Origin: Bacteroidota bacterium
Lineage (GTDB): Bacteria; Bacteroidota; Bacteroidia; Chitinophagales; LD1
Assembly: GCA_026391075.1 (NCBI GenBank)
Contig: JAPLES010000011.1
Location: forward strand, 1 to 48,498
Direction: 5' to 3'
Length of the DNA: 48,498 bases
Part shown: piece by piece, positions 24,427 through 33,705 of the stretch
Numbering within the stretch: the first letter of the stretch is position 1
Layout of the letters: every line of letters starts with the position of its first letter
Program-made: the position numbers and the translations under genes
The notes under the pieces: generated by a model
The model's input: the letters and a program-made list of their open reading frames with translations, nothing else
What the model was told of the DNA's origin: nothing
The model's database searches: none

Positions 24427-25142
24427 AGAGAACTCTCTCTGTTTTTCTTTGTCTTTTTATTTTTTCCTTTCTCGAAGCACAAAATTCTTTTGAAGGAACC
24501 TTGAATGTGCTTTATACCAACGATAAGAGCGAAACAGTTTTATGCGAAATAAAAATTAAAGGCGATGATGTTTACCTGAAACAAGTTCAAAATGGCAATG
24601 CAAAATACGATCGCTTTGTTATTAATCTTAAGTCGCGCGAATTGTATACCGTTTCTGCGCACGACAAAAAAATTACTATCAAGTACCAACTTGACTCGCT
24701 ATTGAATTTTTACGACAGAAATAATTTGAAGGAAGGCTTTTCGCTTAATCCAAAATTCAATTTTAAAATTTCGGACAAAGCAAAAACCGATGAAGGAATT
24801 TCAATGGCGAAGTATATTGGTGAAAATGAAACGCAAAAAGCTGTTGCTTGGATTGGCGAATCTACAGCACCTGTAAATTCGCTCATTCCGTTTTTAAAGT
24901 TGCTAGGTAACTGGAATGAAACTGATGGTTCTTTTAAAAATCAAATTTTTGAAACAGAAGTAAGCAATAAAGCGAATAAGAAAAATTCGAAAGTAAAGGT
25001 GAGCATTACTAAAGAACCAGTCGCAAAAGAAATGTTTGTGTTACCTAAGACTTATTTACTAAAAGATTTTGCGAAGCTTATGATAGAAGAGCGCGACAAC
25101 AAAAATTTAAAAATGATTATTCAGGCGTTTGCTCAATTTTGA
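24423..25142 (+). CDS. Secreted protein, DUF4412-like
   Basis: A 239-residue protein with a Sec signal (MKRTLSVFLC... cut after LEAQ). The beta-rich body (FEGTLNVLYTNDKSET, VLCEIKIKGDDVYLKQ) follows the strand pattern of the periplasmic DUF4412 family. No enzymatic residues are recognised. It is coupled to dgkA by a four-base overlap, and its stop overlaps the convergent lspA by ten bases. The family match is tentative. Confidence 0.6.
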   Translation: MKRTLSVFLCLFIFSFLEAQNSFEGTLNVLYTNDKSETVLCEIKIKGDDVYLKQVQNGNAKYDRFVINLKSRELYTVSAHDKKITIKYQLDSLLNFYDRNNLKEGFSLNPKFNFKISDKAKTDEGISMAKYIGENETQKAVAWIGESTAPVNSLIPFLKLLGNWNETDGSFKNQIFETEVSNKANKKNSKVKVSITKEPVAKEMFVLPKTYLLKDFAKLMIEERDNKNLKMIIQAFAQF

Positions 25143-25753
25143 GTTTCAATCACCTGAGTTTCTGTAACAGCCTCTTTCATTTCTTCTTTGAAAAACACTT
25201 TCTGAAAAATCAGAATCAGGAACACGCCAACGGTAATAGCAGAATCTGCCACATTGAAAATGAAAGGGAAAAATTCATAAGCAGTGTCACCCCAATGAAA
25301 ATTAAAAAGCTTGATGTGAATCATATCCACTACCAAACCTTGCAAGTAACCGGCATATCCATGTTCGGGTAAAAATTTGGCAGCACCCATATAGCTGTCC
25401 GAAAAAATTACTCCGTAAATAGTTCCATCAATCATGTTGCCAAGCGCACCTGCTAAAATCATTGAGGCCGCAGTCACAAAACCCCAATGAGAATTTTGTT
25501 TAATGAGGTGGCGAATAAACCAAACGCCTCCGCCAACAGCTACTAAACGAAACGCACTTAAAAACAATTTGCCCCAAACCCCCGGCAACACCATGCCGAA
25601 AGCCATACCTGGATTTTCGGTAAAGTGTAAGCTAAACCAAGACGTAACAGAAATTTCTTCACCTAAAAACATGTGTGTCTTCACCCAAAATTTAGTGACT
25701 TGGTCAATGATTAGAATGACGAGGATAATCAAGAATGCTTTGTATGCTTTCAT
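25133..25753 (-). CDS. lspA: Lipoprotein signal peptidase
   Basis: A 206-residue, four-helix inner-membrane aspartyl peptidase. The two catalytic Asp residues sit in GALGNMIDG and FNVADSAIT, and IDQVTKFWV is the family's first helix. It cleaves the signal peptides of diacylated prolipoproteins, many of which are encoded in this window. Its ATG touches the ileS stop codon (TAA-ATG). ileS and lspA are often neighbours in Bacteroidota, usually with a DksA/TraR gene between them, which is absent here. Confidence 0.95.
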   Translation of the reverse strand: MKAYKAFLIILVILIIDQVTKFWVKTHMFLGEEISVTSWFSLHFTENPGMAFGMVLPGVWGKLFLSAFRLVAVGGGVWFIRHLIKQNSHWGFVTAASMILAGALGNMIDGTIYGVIFSDSYMGAAKFLPEHGYAGYLQGLVVDMIHIKLFNFHWGDTAYEFFPFIFNVADSAITVGVFLILIFQKVFFKEEMKEAVTETQVIETQN

Positions 25754-28700
25754 TTAATTGAGTTCTACTTTTACTTTTAAAATCTCTTCATTGAATTCCA
25801 CTTCATCAAATTCGCTAAGCGAATCAACCAGCAAAATCTCCTTCGCTAAAATTTCACTGGCGATATAATCTTTAAACGAAGCCAACGTTTTTTCAAGCAC
25901 TTCATTTTTTACCACCGAAACTTTAATGCGGTCAAGCACTTGAAAGTCTTTGTCCTTGCGCAGATTCTGCACTTTGTTTACGAACTCTCGTGCATTCCCT
26001 TCTTGCTTCAATTCATCAGTTATGGTTACATCGAGTGCAACGGTTAATCCATTTTCACTCACCACTAACCAACCAGGAATATCTTCTGTTTGAATCTCCA
26101 CATCCGAAATCAGCAATTCGAAAACTGCTCCATCTAATTGTAGATTATATTTCTGGTCTTGCTCAATTTTTGAAATGTCTGCGGCAGTAAACGCATTTAC
26201 TGCATTTTGAATCACTTTAATTTTTTGTCCTGCGCGTTTACCTAACTCTTTAAAGTTTGGTTTGATTTTCTTCTTCACCACACCACTTGCATCGCTGATA
26301 TATTCAACAGCTTTCACGTTTACTTCATTCAAAATGTAGCTCTCCACTTTAGAAAGCTGCTGTTGCATTTTTTCGCTCAGTACCGGAATCAGAATCTTCG
26401 AAAGCGGTTGACGCACCTTTATTTTTTCCTTTTTGCGAAGCGAAAGAATCAACGAACACGCATGTTGCGCCAACTCCATTCTTTCTTCTAAATCTTTATC
26501 AATCCATTTTTCGTTGGCAACGGGCAAATAATCTAAATGGATTGATTCCTTTTCTCCATTCAGGTTTTTATAAAGCCAATCACTAAAAAACGGAGAGATA
26601 GGCGACATCAATTTTGCTACGGTCATCAAACATTCATACAAAGTTTCGTAAGCGGCTTGCTTATCATCACTCATTTCTCCCTTCCAGAATCTTCTTCTGT
26701 TCAAGCGCACATACCAGTTGCTCAAATCTTCATCAACAAATTTTTCTACAGCGCGTGCCGCTTTTGTCGGCTCGTAATCTTCGAAGAAACCTGTTACATC
26801 TTTTATAAGCGTTTGCAGTTTAGAAATAATCCACTTGTCCAACTCTATCAAATACGGGCTGTCTTTAAAGCCCCCTTTTGGTTGTTGCGGCTTATCAATA
26901 TTCGCATACAGTGCAAAGAATCCATACGTATTATACAGCGTTCCGAAGTGCGAACGAACAACATCCTGTAAGCCGTTCATGTCGAACTTCATGTTCTCCC
27001 AGGGGTCGCTGTTGCGCATCATATACCAGCGCGTAGCATCAGCCGAATATTTCTCAAGCGTTTCAAACGGGTCAATGATATTGCCTAGGCGCTTGCTCAT
27101 TTTGTTTCCTGCCTTATCGAGCAGCAAACCATTGCTCACAACATTTTTGTAAGCCACAGAATCGAACAGCATTACCCCCAACACATGCAAGGTAAAGAAC
27201 CAACCACGTGTTTGGTCAACACCTTCTGCAATAAAATCTGCTGGAAATGCAGCCCCCAAACCCCCGAAGGGGGCTTTAACAGCCAGCCCTTTTTCCAATG
27301 TTGGTCTTGCTGCGAGTTCTTTCCAAAGAGAATTCAAAACAGCTTCAGTGTTCCCAATCACCTCCTCATTTGTAAAACGAATTACTTTGTAATTGAGATA
27401 AGAAAGATATTCGGTTCTTGCTTTGTCAAATTCTATTTGTTCTGTTGTGTTATGATAGCCGCCATCTACTTCAATCACTAATCTTTTTTCGAGGCAAACA
27501 AAATCCACGATAGCTTCATCTATGATGTGTTGTCTTCTGAACTTGTATCCACTCAATTTTTTTCCGCTCAGCTGAGTCCATAAAATTTCTTCTGCTTGTG
27601 TTGGTTTATTTCTGTTCTCAATCGCAAATTGTTTGAGTTTGTCATAAGTCAACGGATTCGCAGTTTTCCATTTCAAGAGCAACTCGGCTGTTTTGTCTTT
27701 TAAGCCCCCTTCGGGGGTTTGGGGGCTTGGCATCCAGTGCCACTGCGCATAAGGCATAGCACCAGAATCGAACCAAACATCAATCAAATCGGCAACTCGC
27801 TTCATTGGTTTGCCCGAAGGAGAAACAAGAATAATGTCATCAACAACCGGCTTATGCAAGTCAATTACTTCAACCAATTTCATCAAACCCGCTTTTGCCG
27901 ATTTTTCAATTTCGGATTTCAATTCAGCAATTGAGCCGATACAAATTTGTTCGCTTCCATCTTCTGTTAACCAGATTGGAAGTGGAGTTCCCCAATATCT
28001 ACTTCTACTCAAATTCCAATCCACTAAATTTTCCAACCACTGACCAAAACGACCCTCGCCTGTATGTGCAGGTTTCCAGTTGATGGTTTTGTTCAACTCA
28101 ATCAAGCGGTCTTTTACTGCAGTGGTTTTTATAAACCATGAATCGAGCGGATAGTAAATGATTGGTTTATCGGTGCGCCAACAGTGCGGATAGTTGTGTT
28201 CGTATTTTTCGGTTTTGAAAAGCTTATTCTCCAGCTTCAACTTCAAAACAATCAACTCATCAACACTCAGGTGATTTTTCAAATCAGGAATGATGTTGTT
28301 CACGCGCAGAATTTCTTTTTGCAGATGAAATTCCTTTTCCTTTTCTGCATCGGTGTAATACGCCTCCTTCACATAACGACCACCCAACGGAAATATCGGG
28401 TCGTTGACTTCATCTACAAATTTCCCTTGTTTGTCTACAAGCGTGAGGGAGCCAATTCCATTTTGCTTTGCCACCTTAAAGTCATCGGCACCAAAGCTTG
28501 GCGCAATGTGAACTATTCCTGTTCCATCGGTAGTGGTTACAAAATCTCCGAGAACAACCTTGAATGCATCGCCATCGGCTGGTTGAGTGTAAGGCAGAAG
28601 TTGTTCATAGCGGATGCCTTCGAGTTCTTTTCCTCTGAATGAATTCAGTAATTGAAAAGGAATTTTTTTGTCGCCTTTCTTATATTCATCAAAACTCAAC

Positions 28701-29647
28701 TCTGCATTTTCGGCAGTGAAATACTTTCCAACTAAATCTTTAGCAAGGATTACATGAACGAGTTGATGTGTGAAAGCGTTGAAGGTTTTCACCAATACAT
28801 AATCAATTTCTTTCCCGAGAGCAAGTGCTGTATTCGAAGGAAGTGTCCACGGAGTTGTTGTCCAAGCGAGGAAGAAAACACCAGCCCCCAAACCCCCGAA
28901 GGGGGCTTTGAATTCACCTTCATGTTTAAGAACCTCTTCAATAATATAGGCCGCCTTGGTTCCCCCTTCGGGGGTTAGGGGGCCGAACATCGCAATTGCA
29001 CTGGTATCCTTCACTTCCCTGTAGCACCCGGGCTGATTTAACTCGTGTGAACTCAATCCCGTTCCCGCGGCAGGTGAGTATGGTTGAATAGTATACCCTT
29101 CATACAATAGATTTTTATCGTAAAGTTTTTTCAGCAACGCCCACAAACTTTCTATGTAGTTGTTCTCGTAAGTGATATATGGATTGTCGAGGTCAACCCA
29201 GTAGCCCATTTTGTCAGTAAGGTCGCGCCAGATATCCGTGAACTTCATTACATCCTCACGGCAGAGGCGATTGTATTCTGCAACAGTAATTGTCTTTCCT
29301 ATATCGGCTTTAGTAATGCCGAGTTGTTTTTCTACTCCGAGTTCAACAGGCAAACCATGGGTATCCCAACCGGCTTTTCTTTCCACACGGTAACCTTGCA
29401 ATGTTTTAAAACGACAAAACAAATCTTTAATAGTCCGACTCATTACATGGTGAATGCCGGGTTTTCCATTGGCAGAAGGAGGACCTTCGTAAAACACAAA
29501 ACGTTTTTCTTCGGGGCGCGTACTCACGCTTTTTTCAAAAATTTTATTCTCCTGCCACCACTTTAAAATTTCTTTTTCAATGGTGGGAAGATGCAACTGG
29601 TCGTATTCGGGATACTGATTCGGCTTGTCTGAATTCTTTCTTTTCAT
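25754..29647 (-). CDS. ileS: Isoleucyl-tRNA synthetase with two in-frame palindromic-element insertions, one carrying a DUF559 nuclease
   Basis: 1,297 residues, against about 1,100-1,150 expected. The class I core is complete: GPPSANGKPGIHH (HIGH site), the editing domain with TWDTHGLP-type and TTTPWTLPS motifs, FDSGAMPYAQWH, GVDQTRGWFFTLH and the KMSKR loop (AGNKMSKRLG). The tRNA-binding C-terminal half is also present. Residues 222-255 and 641-799 are extra. Both blocks are bounded by palindromic repeats and keep the frame exactly. The first lies before FLAWTTTPWTLP at the start of the editing domain, the second between AQWHW and FPADFIAEG in the catalytic domain. As the only IleRS visible it should be functional, so the insertions are presumably tolerated. 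A TATATTCG box lies 8 bases upstream. Confidence 0.95.
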   Translation of the reverse strand: MKRKNSDKPNQYPEYDQLHLPTIEKEILKWWQENKIFEKSVSTRPEEKRFVFYEGPPSANGKPGIHHVMSRTIKDLFCRFKTLQGYRVERKAGWDTHGLPVELGVEKQLGITKADIGKTITVAEYNRLCREDVMKFTDIWRDLTDKMGYWVDLDNPYITYENNYIESLWALLKKLYDKNLLYEGYTIQPYSPAAGTGLSSHELNQPGCYREVKDTSAIAMFGPLTPEGGTKAAYIIEEVLKHEGEFKAPFGGLGAGVFFLAWTTTPWTLPSNTALALGKEIDYVLVKTFNAFTHQLVHVILAKDLVGKYFTAENAELSFDEYKKGDKKIPFQLLNSFRGKELEGIRYEQLLPYTQPADGDAFKVVLGDFVTTTDGTGIVHIAPSFGADDFKVAKQNGIGSLTLVDKQGKFVDEVNDPIFPLGGRYVKEAYYTDAEKEKEFHLQKEILRVNNIIPDLKNHLSVDELIVLKLKLENKLFKTEKYEHNYPHCWRTDKPIIYYPLDSWFIKTTAVKDRLIELNKTINWKPAHTGEGRFGQWLENLVDWNLSRSRYWGTPLPIWLTEDGSEQICIGSIAELKSEIEKSAKAGLMKLVEVIDLHKPVVDDIILVSPSGKPMKRVADLIDVWFDSGAMPYAQWHWMPSPQTPEGGLKDKTAELLLKWKTANPLTYDKLKQFAIENRNKPTQAEEILWTQLSGKKLSGYKFRRQHIIDEAIVDFVCLEKRLVIEVDGGYHNTTEQIEFDKARTEYLSYLNYKVIRFTNEEVIGNTEAVLNSLWKELAARPTLEKGLAVKAPFGGLGAAFPADFIAEGVDQTRGWFFTLHVLGVMLFDSVAYKNVVSNGLLLDKAGNKMSKRLGNIIDPFETLEKYSADATRWYMMRNSDPWENMKFDMNGLQDVVRSHFGTLYNTYGFFALYANIDKPQQPKGGFKDSPYLIELDKWIISKLQTLIKDVTGFFEDYEPTKAARAVEKFVDEDLSNWYVRLNRRRFWKGEMSDDKQAAYETLYECLMTVAKLMSPISPFFSDWLYKNLNGEKESIHLDYLPVANEKWIDKDLEERMELAQHACSLILSLRKKEKIKVRQPLSKILIPVLSEKMQQQLSKVESYILNEVNVKAVEYISDASGVVKKKIKPNFKELGKRAGQKIKVIQNAVNAFTAADISKIEQDQKYNLQLDGAVFELLISDVEIQTEDIPGWLVVSENGLTVALDVTITDELKQEGNAREFVNKVQNLRKDKDFQVLDRIKVSVVKNEVLEKTLASFKDYIASEILAKEILLVDSLSEFDEVEFNEEILKVKVELN
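26862..26895. repeat. Possible degenerate half of the ileS palindromic repeat
   Basis: The minus strand reads AAGGGGGCTTTAAAGACA in the codons for PKGGFKDS, close to AAGGGGGCTTAAAAGACA inside the right end of the DUF559 element. Only one arm is recognisable. The protein is about the usual length here, so this could be coincidence or the scar of an old insertion. Confidence 0.35.
27251..27727 (-). mobile_element. 477-bp palindrome-ended element with DUF559 (Vsr-like) nuclease domain, in frame within ileS
   Basis: The ends are 29-base inverted repeats differing at one base (AGCCCCCAAACCCCCGAAGG at the left, continuing GGGCTTTAA). Each holds a CCCCC-GAA-GGGGG hairpin. The length is 159 codons exactly, and the element starts on a codon boundary. 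It encodes SPQTPEGGLK at one end and KAPFGGLGA at the other. Between them (IleRS residues 676-774) is a full DUF559 domain: NRNKPTQAEEILWTQL, GYKFRRQH, AIVDFVCLEKRLVIEVDGG with the acidic metal ligands, and KVIRFTNEEV. DUF559 is related to Vsr endonucleases. There is no stop or separate start needed: the nuclease is made as part of IleRS. No target duplication is evident. Confidence 0.85.
28883..28984 (-). mobile_element. 102-bp non-autonomous palindromic element in ileS
   Basis: Inverted ends of the same type as the 477-bp element (one arm AGCCCCCAAACCCCCGAAGG, the other with CCCCCTAACCCCCGAAGGGG on the minus strand) enclose about 50 bases. It is exactly 34 codons long and in the same phase, giving GPLTPEGGTK and KAPFGGLGAG at the two ends. 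The inside (AAYIIEEVLKHEGEF) contains no domain. It looks like a deletion derivative or a miniature relative of the nuclease-carrying element. Confidence 0.8.
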
Positions 29648-29655
29648 AAAGAGGG

Positions 29656-29663
29656 CGAATATA
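29656..29663 (-). promoter_or_regulatory. -7-like box TATATTCG of ileS
   Basis: On the minus strand TATATTCG ends 8 bases before the ileS ATG. The same octamer precedes glyS and the FHA/protease gene at 5 bases. One base differs from TAnnTTTG. Confidence 0.5.
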
Positions 29664-29722
29664 ATCTATGAAAACAGAAAGCGGACAGCGTGCTTTCAGA
29701 GATATTTTTTCAACTTACGCCC

Positions 29723-31315
29723 GTGAAAAAAGAAACTTCGCGATTGGTCTTTCTGTATTTTTTGTTTTGCGCAATTGCATTTTTTCTATATCGCCATTGT
29801 GTTCACACTCATTTTTTAGACGATTCCTTTTCTGCTTTCTACGACTATAAATTGCAAGGAGCCAAAGGCTTTTTAAAATCGTTCGACTTCCCTAGTCTAT
29901 ACTACGGACACGACCTGTTTTACTTTGGTTTTTATTTTTTGTTTGGCTTAAACGACCTAGCGTGGCACATACTTTTTGTGTTGTTGTATTGCCTCAACAC
30001 GCTACTTATTTTTAAAGTGGCAGAAACCGCTCTATCGAAACTAAATTTCATCAACAGCACCGCAGCGGCATTTATTGCCTGTTTGTTTTTTTTGGTTTCG
30101 CCTTATCAAACGGAGAACATGATTTGGGTAGCCACCATGCATTATCAAATTGCCATGTTGTGTTTGTTCAGCGGTATATTGCTGATTATCCAAAACAAAA
30201 CGAGTTTGTTTTGGCTGCATCTTTTCTTTGCGGTATCGCTTCTTACACTTGAAATAACTTTTGTTTTTCCTGCTATTTGGGTAATCACTTTTTTAGTGTT
30301 TCGCAAATCGGTTGCCGAAGCGCTTAAAAAAATTATTGCTCCACAGGTGTTCATCATCATTTTCTATTTCATAAGTATGAAATTGATAAAAGGATTTTTT
30401 ATGCCGCATTATGGCGTAGAACATTTAGAGGGCTGGTCGCCTGTGATAATTTTTTCTACGCTGCTCAAATATTTTTTCAAGCTGTTCGGCTTTGTTCATT
30501 TTATGGAATATGCTGTGCGTGAAAAAGCTTACGCTTGGTGCGATGATTTAAAACATGTTTTTTGGGTGTGGGGAACGGTAATTGCTTCACTTTCTTTTTT
30601 AGCCATAGCAACGCGATTTAAACGCGAAGCCAAATTGGTTATAGTGCTTTTGCTTTTCGCGTTCCTTGTTTTGCTACCGGTGCTTAATATGTATTTCATG
30701 TTTTTGAGTAGCGTAGAAAACGACCGGCTCTCTTTTTTCGCTACACCATTTCTTTATTTAACCGCAGCTTTTTTAATAACGCGATTTCCTGCTTATGTCT
30801 ATTTGCCAATTTCTATTGGCATTCTTTTGTTGATGAAAAAATTGCTGGGCTTGTATACCTGGTATTGGATAAATGCCGCAACGGTGCAACAACACACGCT
30901 CGATTCGTACCGATGGTTTGACAAAGAAAAAGTTTACATCCTGAATTTACCGCAGAATTTTAATGGTGCGTATATCTACAGAAAAGGTTGGCGGTTTGGC
31001 TCAGCTATGTTGGTGAAGAACGACAAAAACATTCTGAAGCAAATAGAAACGGTAGCGGGACAAAACATGTTTGATATGAATGATGGCGTTTCTGTTACAG
31101 CTAAAGATTCTGTAACTTATCTTGTTTCAAAAAACGGTTGGGGTTGGTTTTGGCGCGGGCCTTTAGGCGCCTATGATTACGAAACCGATGATTTTGTTTT
31201 TAAGCTGGAAGAGAAGTCCTACACGGTTAAGTTCAAACACCCTTTAAAAGAGAGTGATGTCGTAGTTTATCAAAATGGTGGAAATTGGGAAGAGGCTAAT
31301 AAATTTACGCAATAA
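29723..31315 (+). CDS. Multi-pass membrane protein, GT-C-like
   Basis: About 530 residues. A large hydrophobic N-terminal part with some ten helices (starting RLVFLYFLFCAIAFFLYRH) carries, after the first helix, HTHFLDDSFSAFYDYKLQG. An acidic pair in this first loop is where GT-C glycosyltransferases hold their catalytic Asp. The C-terminal 130 residues are soluble. GTG at 29723 is chosen because it gives a basic start (KKETSR) before the first helix; a GTG at 29690 is in frame too. No family name can be given; a lipid-linked sugar transferase is the best guess. It is divergent from ileS. Confidence 0.6.
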   Translation: MKKETSRLVFLYFLFCAIAFFLYRHCVHTHFLDDSFSAFYDYKLQGAKGFLKSFDFPSLYYGHDLFYFGFYFLFGLNDLAWHILFVLLYCLNTLLIFKVAETALSKLNFINSTAAAFIACLFFLVSPYQTENMIWVATMHYQIAMLCLFSGILLIIQNKTSLFWLHLFFAVSLLTLEITFVFPAIWVITFLVFRKSVAEALKKIIAPQVFIIIFYFISMKLIKGFFMPHYGVEHLEGWSPVIIFSTLLKYFFKLFGFVHFMEYAVREKAYAWCDDLKHVFWVWGTVIASLSFLAIATRFKREAKLVIVLLLFAFLVLLPVLNMYFMFLSSVENDRLSFFATPFLYLTAAFLITRFPAYVYLPISIGILLLMKKLLGLYTWYWINAATVQQHTLDSYRWFDKEKVYILNLPQNFNGAYIYRKGWRFGSAMLVKNDKNILKQIETVAGQNMFDMNDGVSVTAKDSVTYLVSKNGWGWFWRGPLGAYDYETDDFVFKLEEKSYTVKFKHPLKESDVVVYQNGGNWEEANKFTQ

Positions 31316-31359
31316 GGAAAGGCAATTTGCGTTTACTTAGGCTTCAATAACTTTACAAG

Positions 31360-33678
31360 ATGAAATCAAGAATTACTTGCGCCCTTTTTTTTCTACTTTC
31401 TATTGTTCAGCTACATGCGCAGGATCGCGCATTAGGTACCTGGAAAATGTTTTTGCCTTATGGTAAAACACTGGCTTTGTGCAATGCAGGCGATAAGTTT
31501 TTTTGCGCAGCCCAAAAATCAATTTACTCCTACGAGAAATCAACGGGCACTATTCAAACCTACGACAAGTCTACCGGCTTATATGACCTAGATATTAAAA
31601 CCATTGCCTACGATGACCAAACCAGATGTTTGGTGGTAGCTTACAACAACAGCAATATTGATTTGATTTTTAACAGCACCGATGTTTACAATATTCCCGA
31701 CATAAAAATAAAGTCAACCACCACTGCCATAAGCATCAACGGAATTTCTTTCTACAATGGCAATGTATACATAGCCACAGATATAGGAATTTCGGTTCTT
31801 GATTTAGCCAAAAAAGAAACCAGCAATACTTATGTGATTGGCGCAAACGGTTCGCCCGTAAAAGTGTTTGGCACTTGTATTTATGGAAACAATATTTGCG
31901 CGGCTACTAATGAAGGACTTAAATATGCGCCTCTATCTTCTACAAATTTGCAGGACTTTAATTCATGGATTTTATTTGACACGCTTCAAGGTCTACCAAA
32001 AAAGAAAACGACTTTCGTAAATGCTCTTGGCAATAAATTGTATGCTGTAGTAAGTGGAGCAAATAGCGATACACTATACGAGTATGACGGGACTGCCTGG
32101 ACAAAAAAATTCTATAGTGCAGGAAATTTTATTACAAGTTTAAGCTTAACCAATAACACTCTTTATTTTTCGGCTATCAACAGTCTCTCTTATTCCGGTT
32201 CATTAGGAAAAATTGACGCTGCAGGAAATTATTCATTGCGAAATTCTGATGGTCACGGTCGCCCAAACGAATGGTTTGAGGATGGAAATTTTTCATGGGA
32301 GTCGGATGCCGATAACGGACTTTACAAAAATACACAAGGTAGTTTAGAAAGAATTTTACCCGATGGCCCATACTCCTCCGATGTATTTAAACTAGAAGCT
32401 AAAGATGGCGTGCTATACGTAGCGGCAGGCGGTGTTGATGATACTTGGTACTTTGCTTTTAGTCATAAAGGATTTTACATCTACAAAGATGGCAAATGGG
32501 AAAACCGTAATGAGTACACTAATGGTGAACTCGGAAACTATCTCGACATTCTTGCAGCGGCACCTATGCCTTCGGTGAACAAAACTTATTTCGGTTCTTT
32601 TTTTGGAGGACTTATTGAATATGATAACACCAAGCAAAATATAGCTTACTACAACAAATGGAATAGTCTTTTAGAGGGCACACAAGGTGACACACAGCGC
32701 ACAAAAATAAGTGCTATGGCCGTTGACCAATACAACAATGTTTGGATTGGAAACTGTGGCGCCACTAAACCAATAAAACTGATTAAGCCCGATGGCACGT
32801 GGAAAGAATTTGCCACGCCATATTCTTTTGACCTGATGAAAAAAATTGTGATTGACCAGAACAAACAGTTGTGGGCGCCTTTGCGTGGTGCTGCTAACAC
32901 CGGAATTTTAGTATGGAGTTATAACGGAACTATCGATGACCCAAGCGATGATGTGTCGCGCGTTTTAAAAGCCGGTGCGGGAAGCGGTGGATTGCCCGAT
33001 CCATTAGTATATAGTGTGGCTGAAGACCACGATGGAAATATGTGGGTAGGTACAAATTCTGGAATTGCCGTTTACTATTGTCCGGGCAGTGTGCTTACAA
33101 GTAATGGTTGCGATGCTGACCAGATAAAAGTAGAGCGCGATGGTTACGTAGGATATCTATTTGGAACAGAACAAGTGCGCACTATAACTGTTGACGCAGC
33201 AAATAGAAAATGGATAGGAACAAGCAACGGCTTGTGGCTAATAAGTGCCGATGGCAAAACTGAATTGTTGAAATTTACAGTGGACAATAGTCCGCTACCA
33301 AACAATCAAATTACCGATATAGCTATTGATGAAAAAACAGGAGAAGTTTTTATTGGAACATTAGGCGGTTTGGTAAGTTATCAGGGCGATGCTATTTCAC
33401 ATTGCAGCGATTGTGATGAGGCTGTTGTTTATCCAAATCCGGTGAAGCGCGATTATGATGGACCTATTGCTATAAAAGGTTTAGCAGAAAATGCGTATGT
33501 AAAAATTACCGATGTTGCGGGAACATTAATTTATCAAGGTAAAGCAAACGGCTCGCAAATGATTTGGAATGGCAAAGGATATAATGGCAATAGAGCAAAG
33601 AGTGGAGTTTACCTGGTGTTTTCTTCTACCGATTTAGGAAAAGAAAAAAGGGTTGGAAAAATTTTGATTGCGAATTAA
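31360..33678 (+). CDS. porZ: PorZ-like type IX secretion protein (beta-propeller with CTD)
   Basis: 772 residues with a Sec signal (cut after LHAQ). Residues 25-680 contain repeated propeller blades of the ligand-sensor type (VWIGNCGA, MWVGTNSGIAVYY, KWIGTSNGLWLIS). The C-terminal 90 residues (VVYPNPVKRDYDGPIAI ... KRVGKILIAN) are a T9SS sorting domain with the Asn-Pro start and a Gly-Val-Tyr strand. PorZ keeps its CTD and presents A-LPS to the sortase PorU at the cell surface. recO lies two genes on, a neighbourhood often seen for porZ. This explains how the M43 protease with its CTD is exported. Confidence 0.85.
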   Translation: MKSRITCALFFLLSIVQLHAQDRALGTWKMFLPYGKTLALCNAGDKFFCAAQKSIYSYEKSTGTIQTYDKSTGLYDLDIKTIAYDDQTRCLVVAYNNSNIDLIFNSTDVYNIPDIKIKSTTTAISINGISFYNGNVYIATDIGISVLDLAKKETSNTYVIGANGSPVKVFGTCIYGNNICAATNEGLKYAPLSSTNLQDFNSWILFDTLQGLPKKKTTFVNALGNKLYAVVSGANSDTLYEYDGTAWTKKFYSAGNFITSLSLTNNTLYFSAINSLSYSGSLGKIDAAGNYSLRNSDGHGRPNEWFEDGNFSWESDADNGLYKNTQGSLERILPDGPYSSDVFKLEAKDGVLYVAAGGVDDTWYFAFSHKGFYIYKDGKWENRNEYTNGELGNYLDILAAAPMPSVNKTYFGSFFGGLIEYDNTKQNIAYYNKWNSLLEGTQGDTQRTKISAMAVDQYNNVWIGNCGATKPIKLIKPDGTWKEFATPYSFDLMKKIVIDQNKQLWAPLRGAANTGILVWSYNGTIDDPSDDVSRVLKAGAGSGGLPDPLVYSVAEDHDGNMWVGTNSGIAVYYCPGSVLTSNGCDADQIKVERDGYVGYLFGTEQVRTITVDAANRKWIGTSNGLWLISADGKTELLKFTVDNSPLPNNQITDIAIDEKTGEVFIGTLGGLVSYQGDAISHCSDCDEAVVYPNPVKRDYDGPIAIKGLAENAYVKITDVAGTLIYQGKANGSQMIWNGKGYNGNRAKSGVYLVFSSTDLGKEKRVGKILIAN

Positions 33679-33705
33679 TTCTCAACTTTAATTAGCAAGC
33701 TGCCA

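Noticed and set aside
27251-27727. The insertion in IleRS as an intein
   Set aside because: No Cys/Ser start, no HN-Cys end and no splicing blocks; the ends are DNA palindromes and the nuclease is DUF559, not LAGLIDADG or HNH.
25990-29566. Many plus-strand frames of 60-150 codons across ileS
   Set aside because: They are antisense shadows of the synthetase with no start signals or family features.
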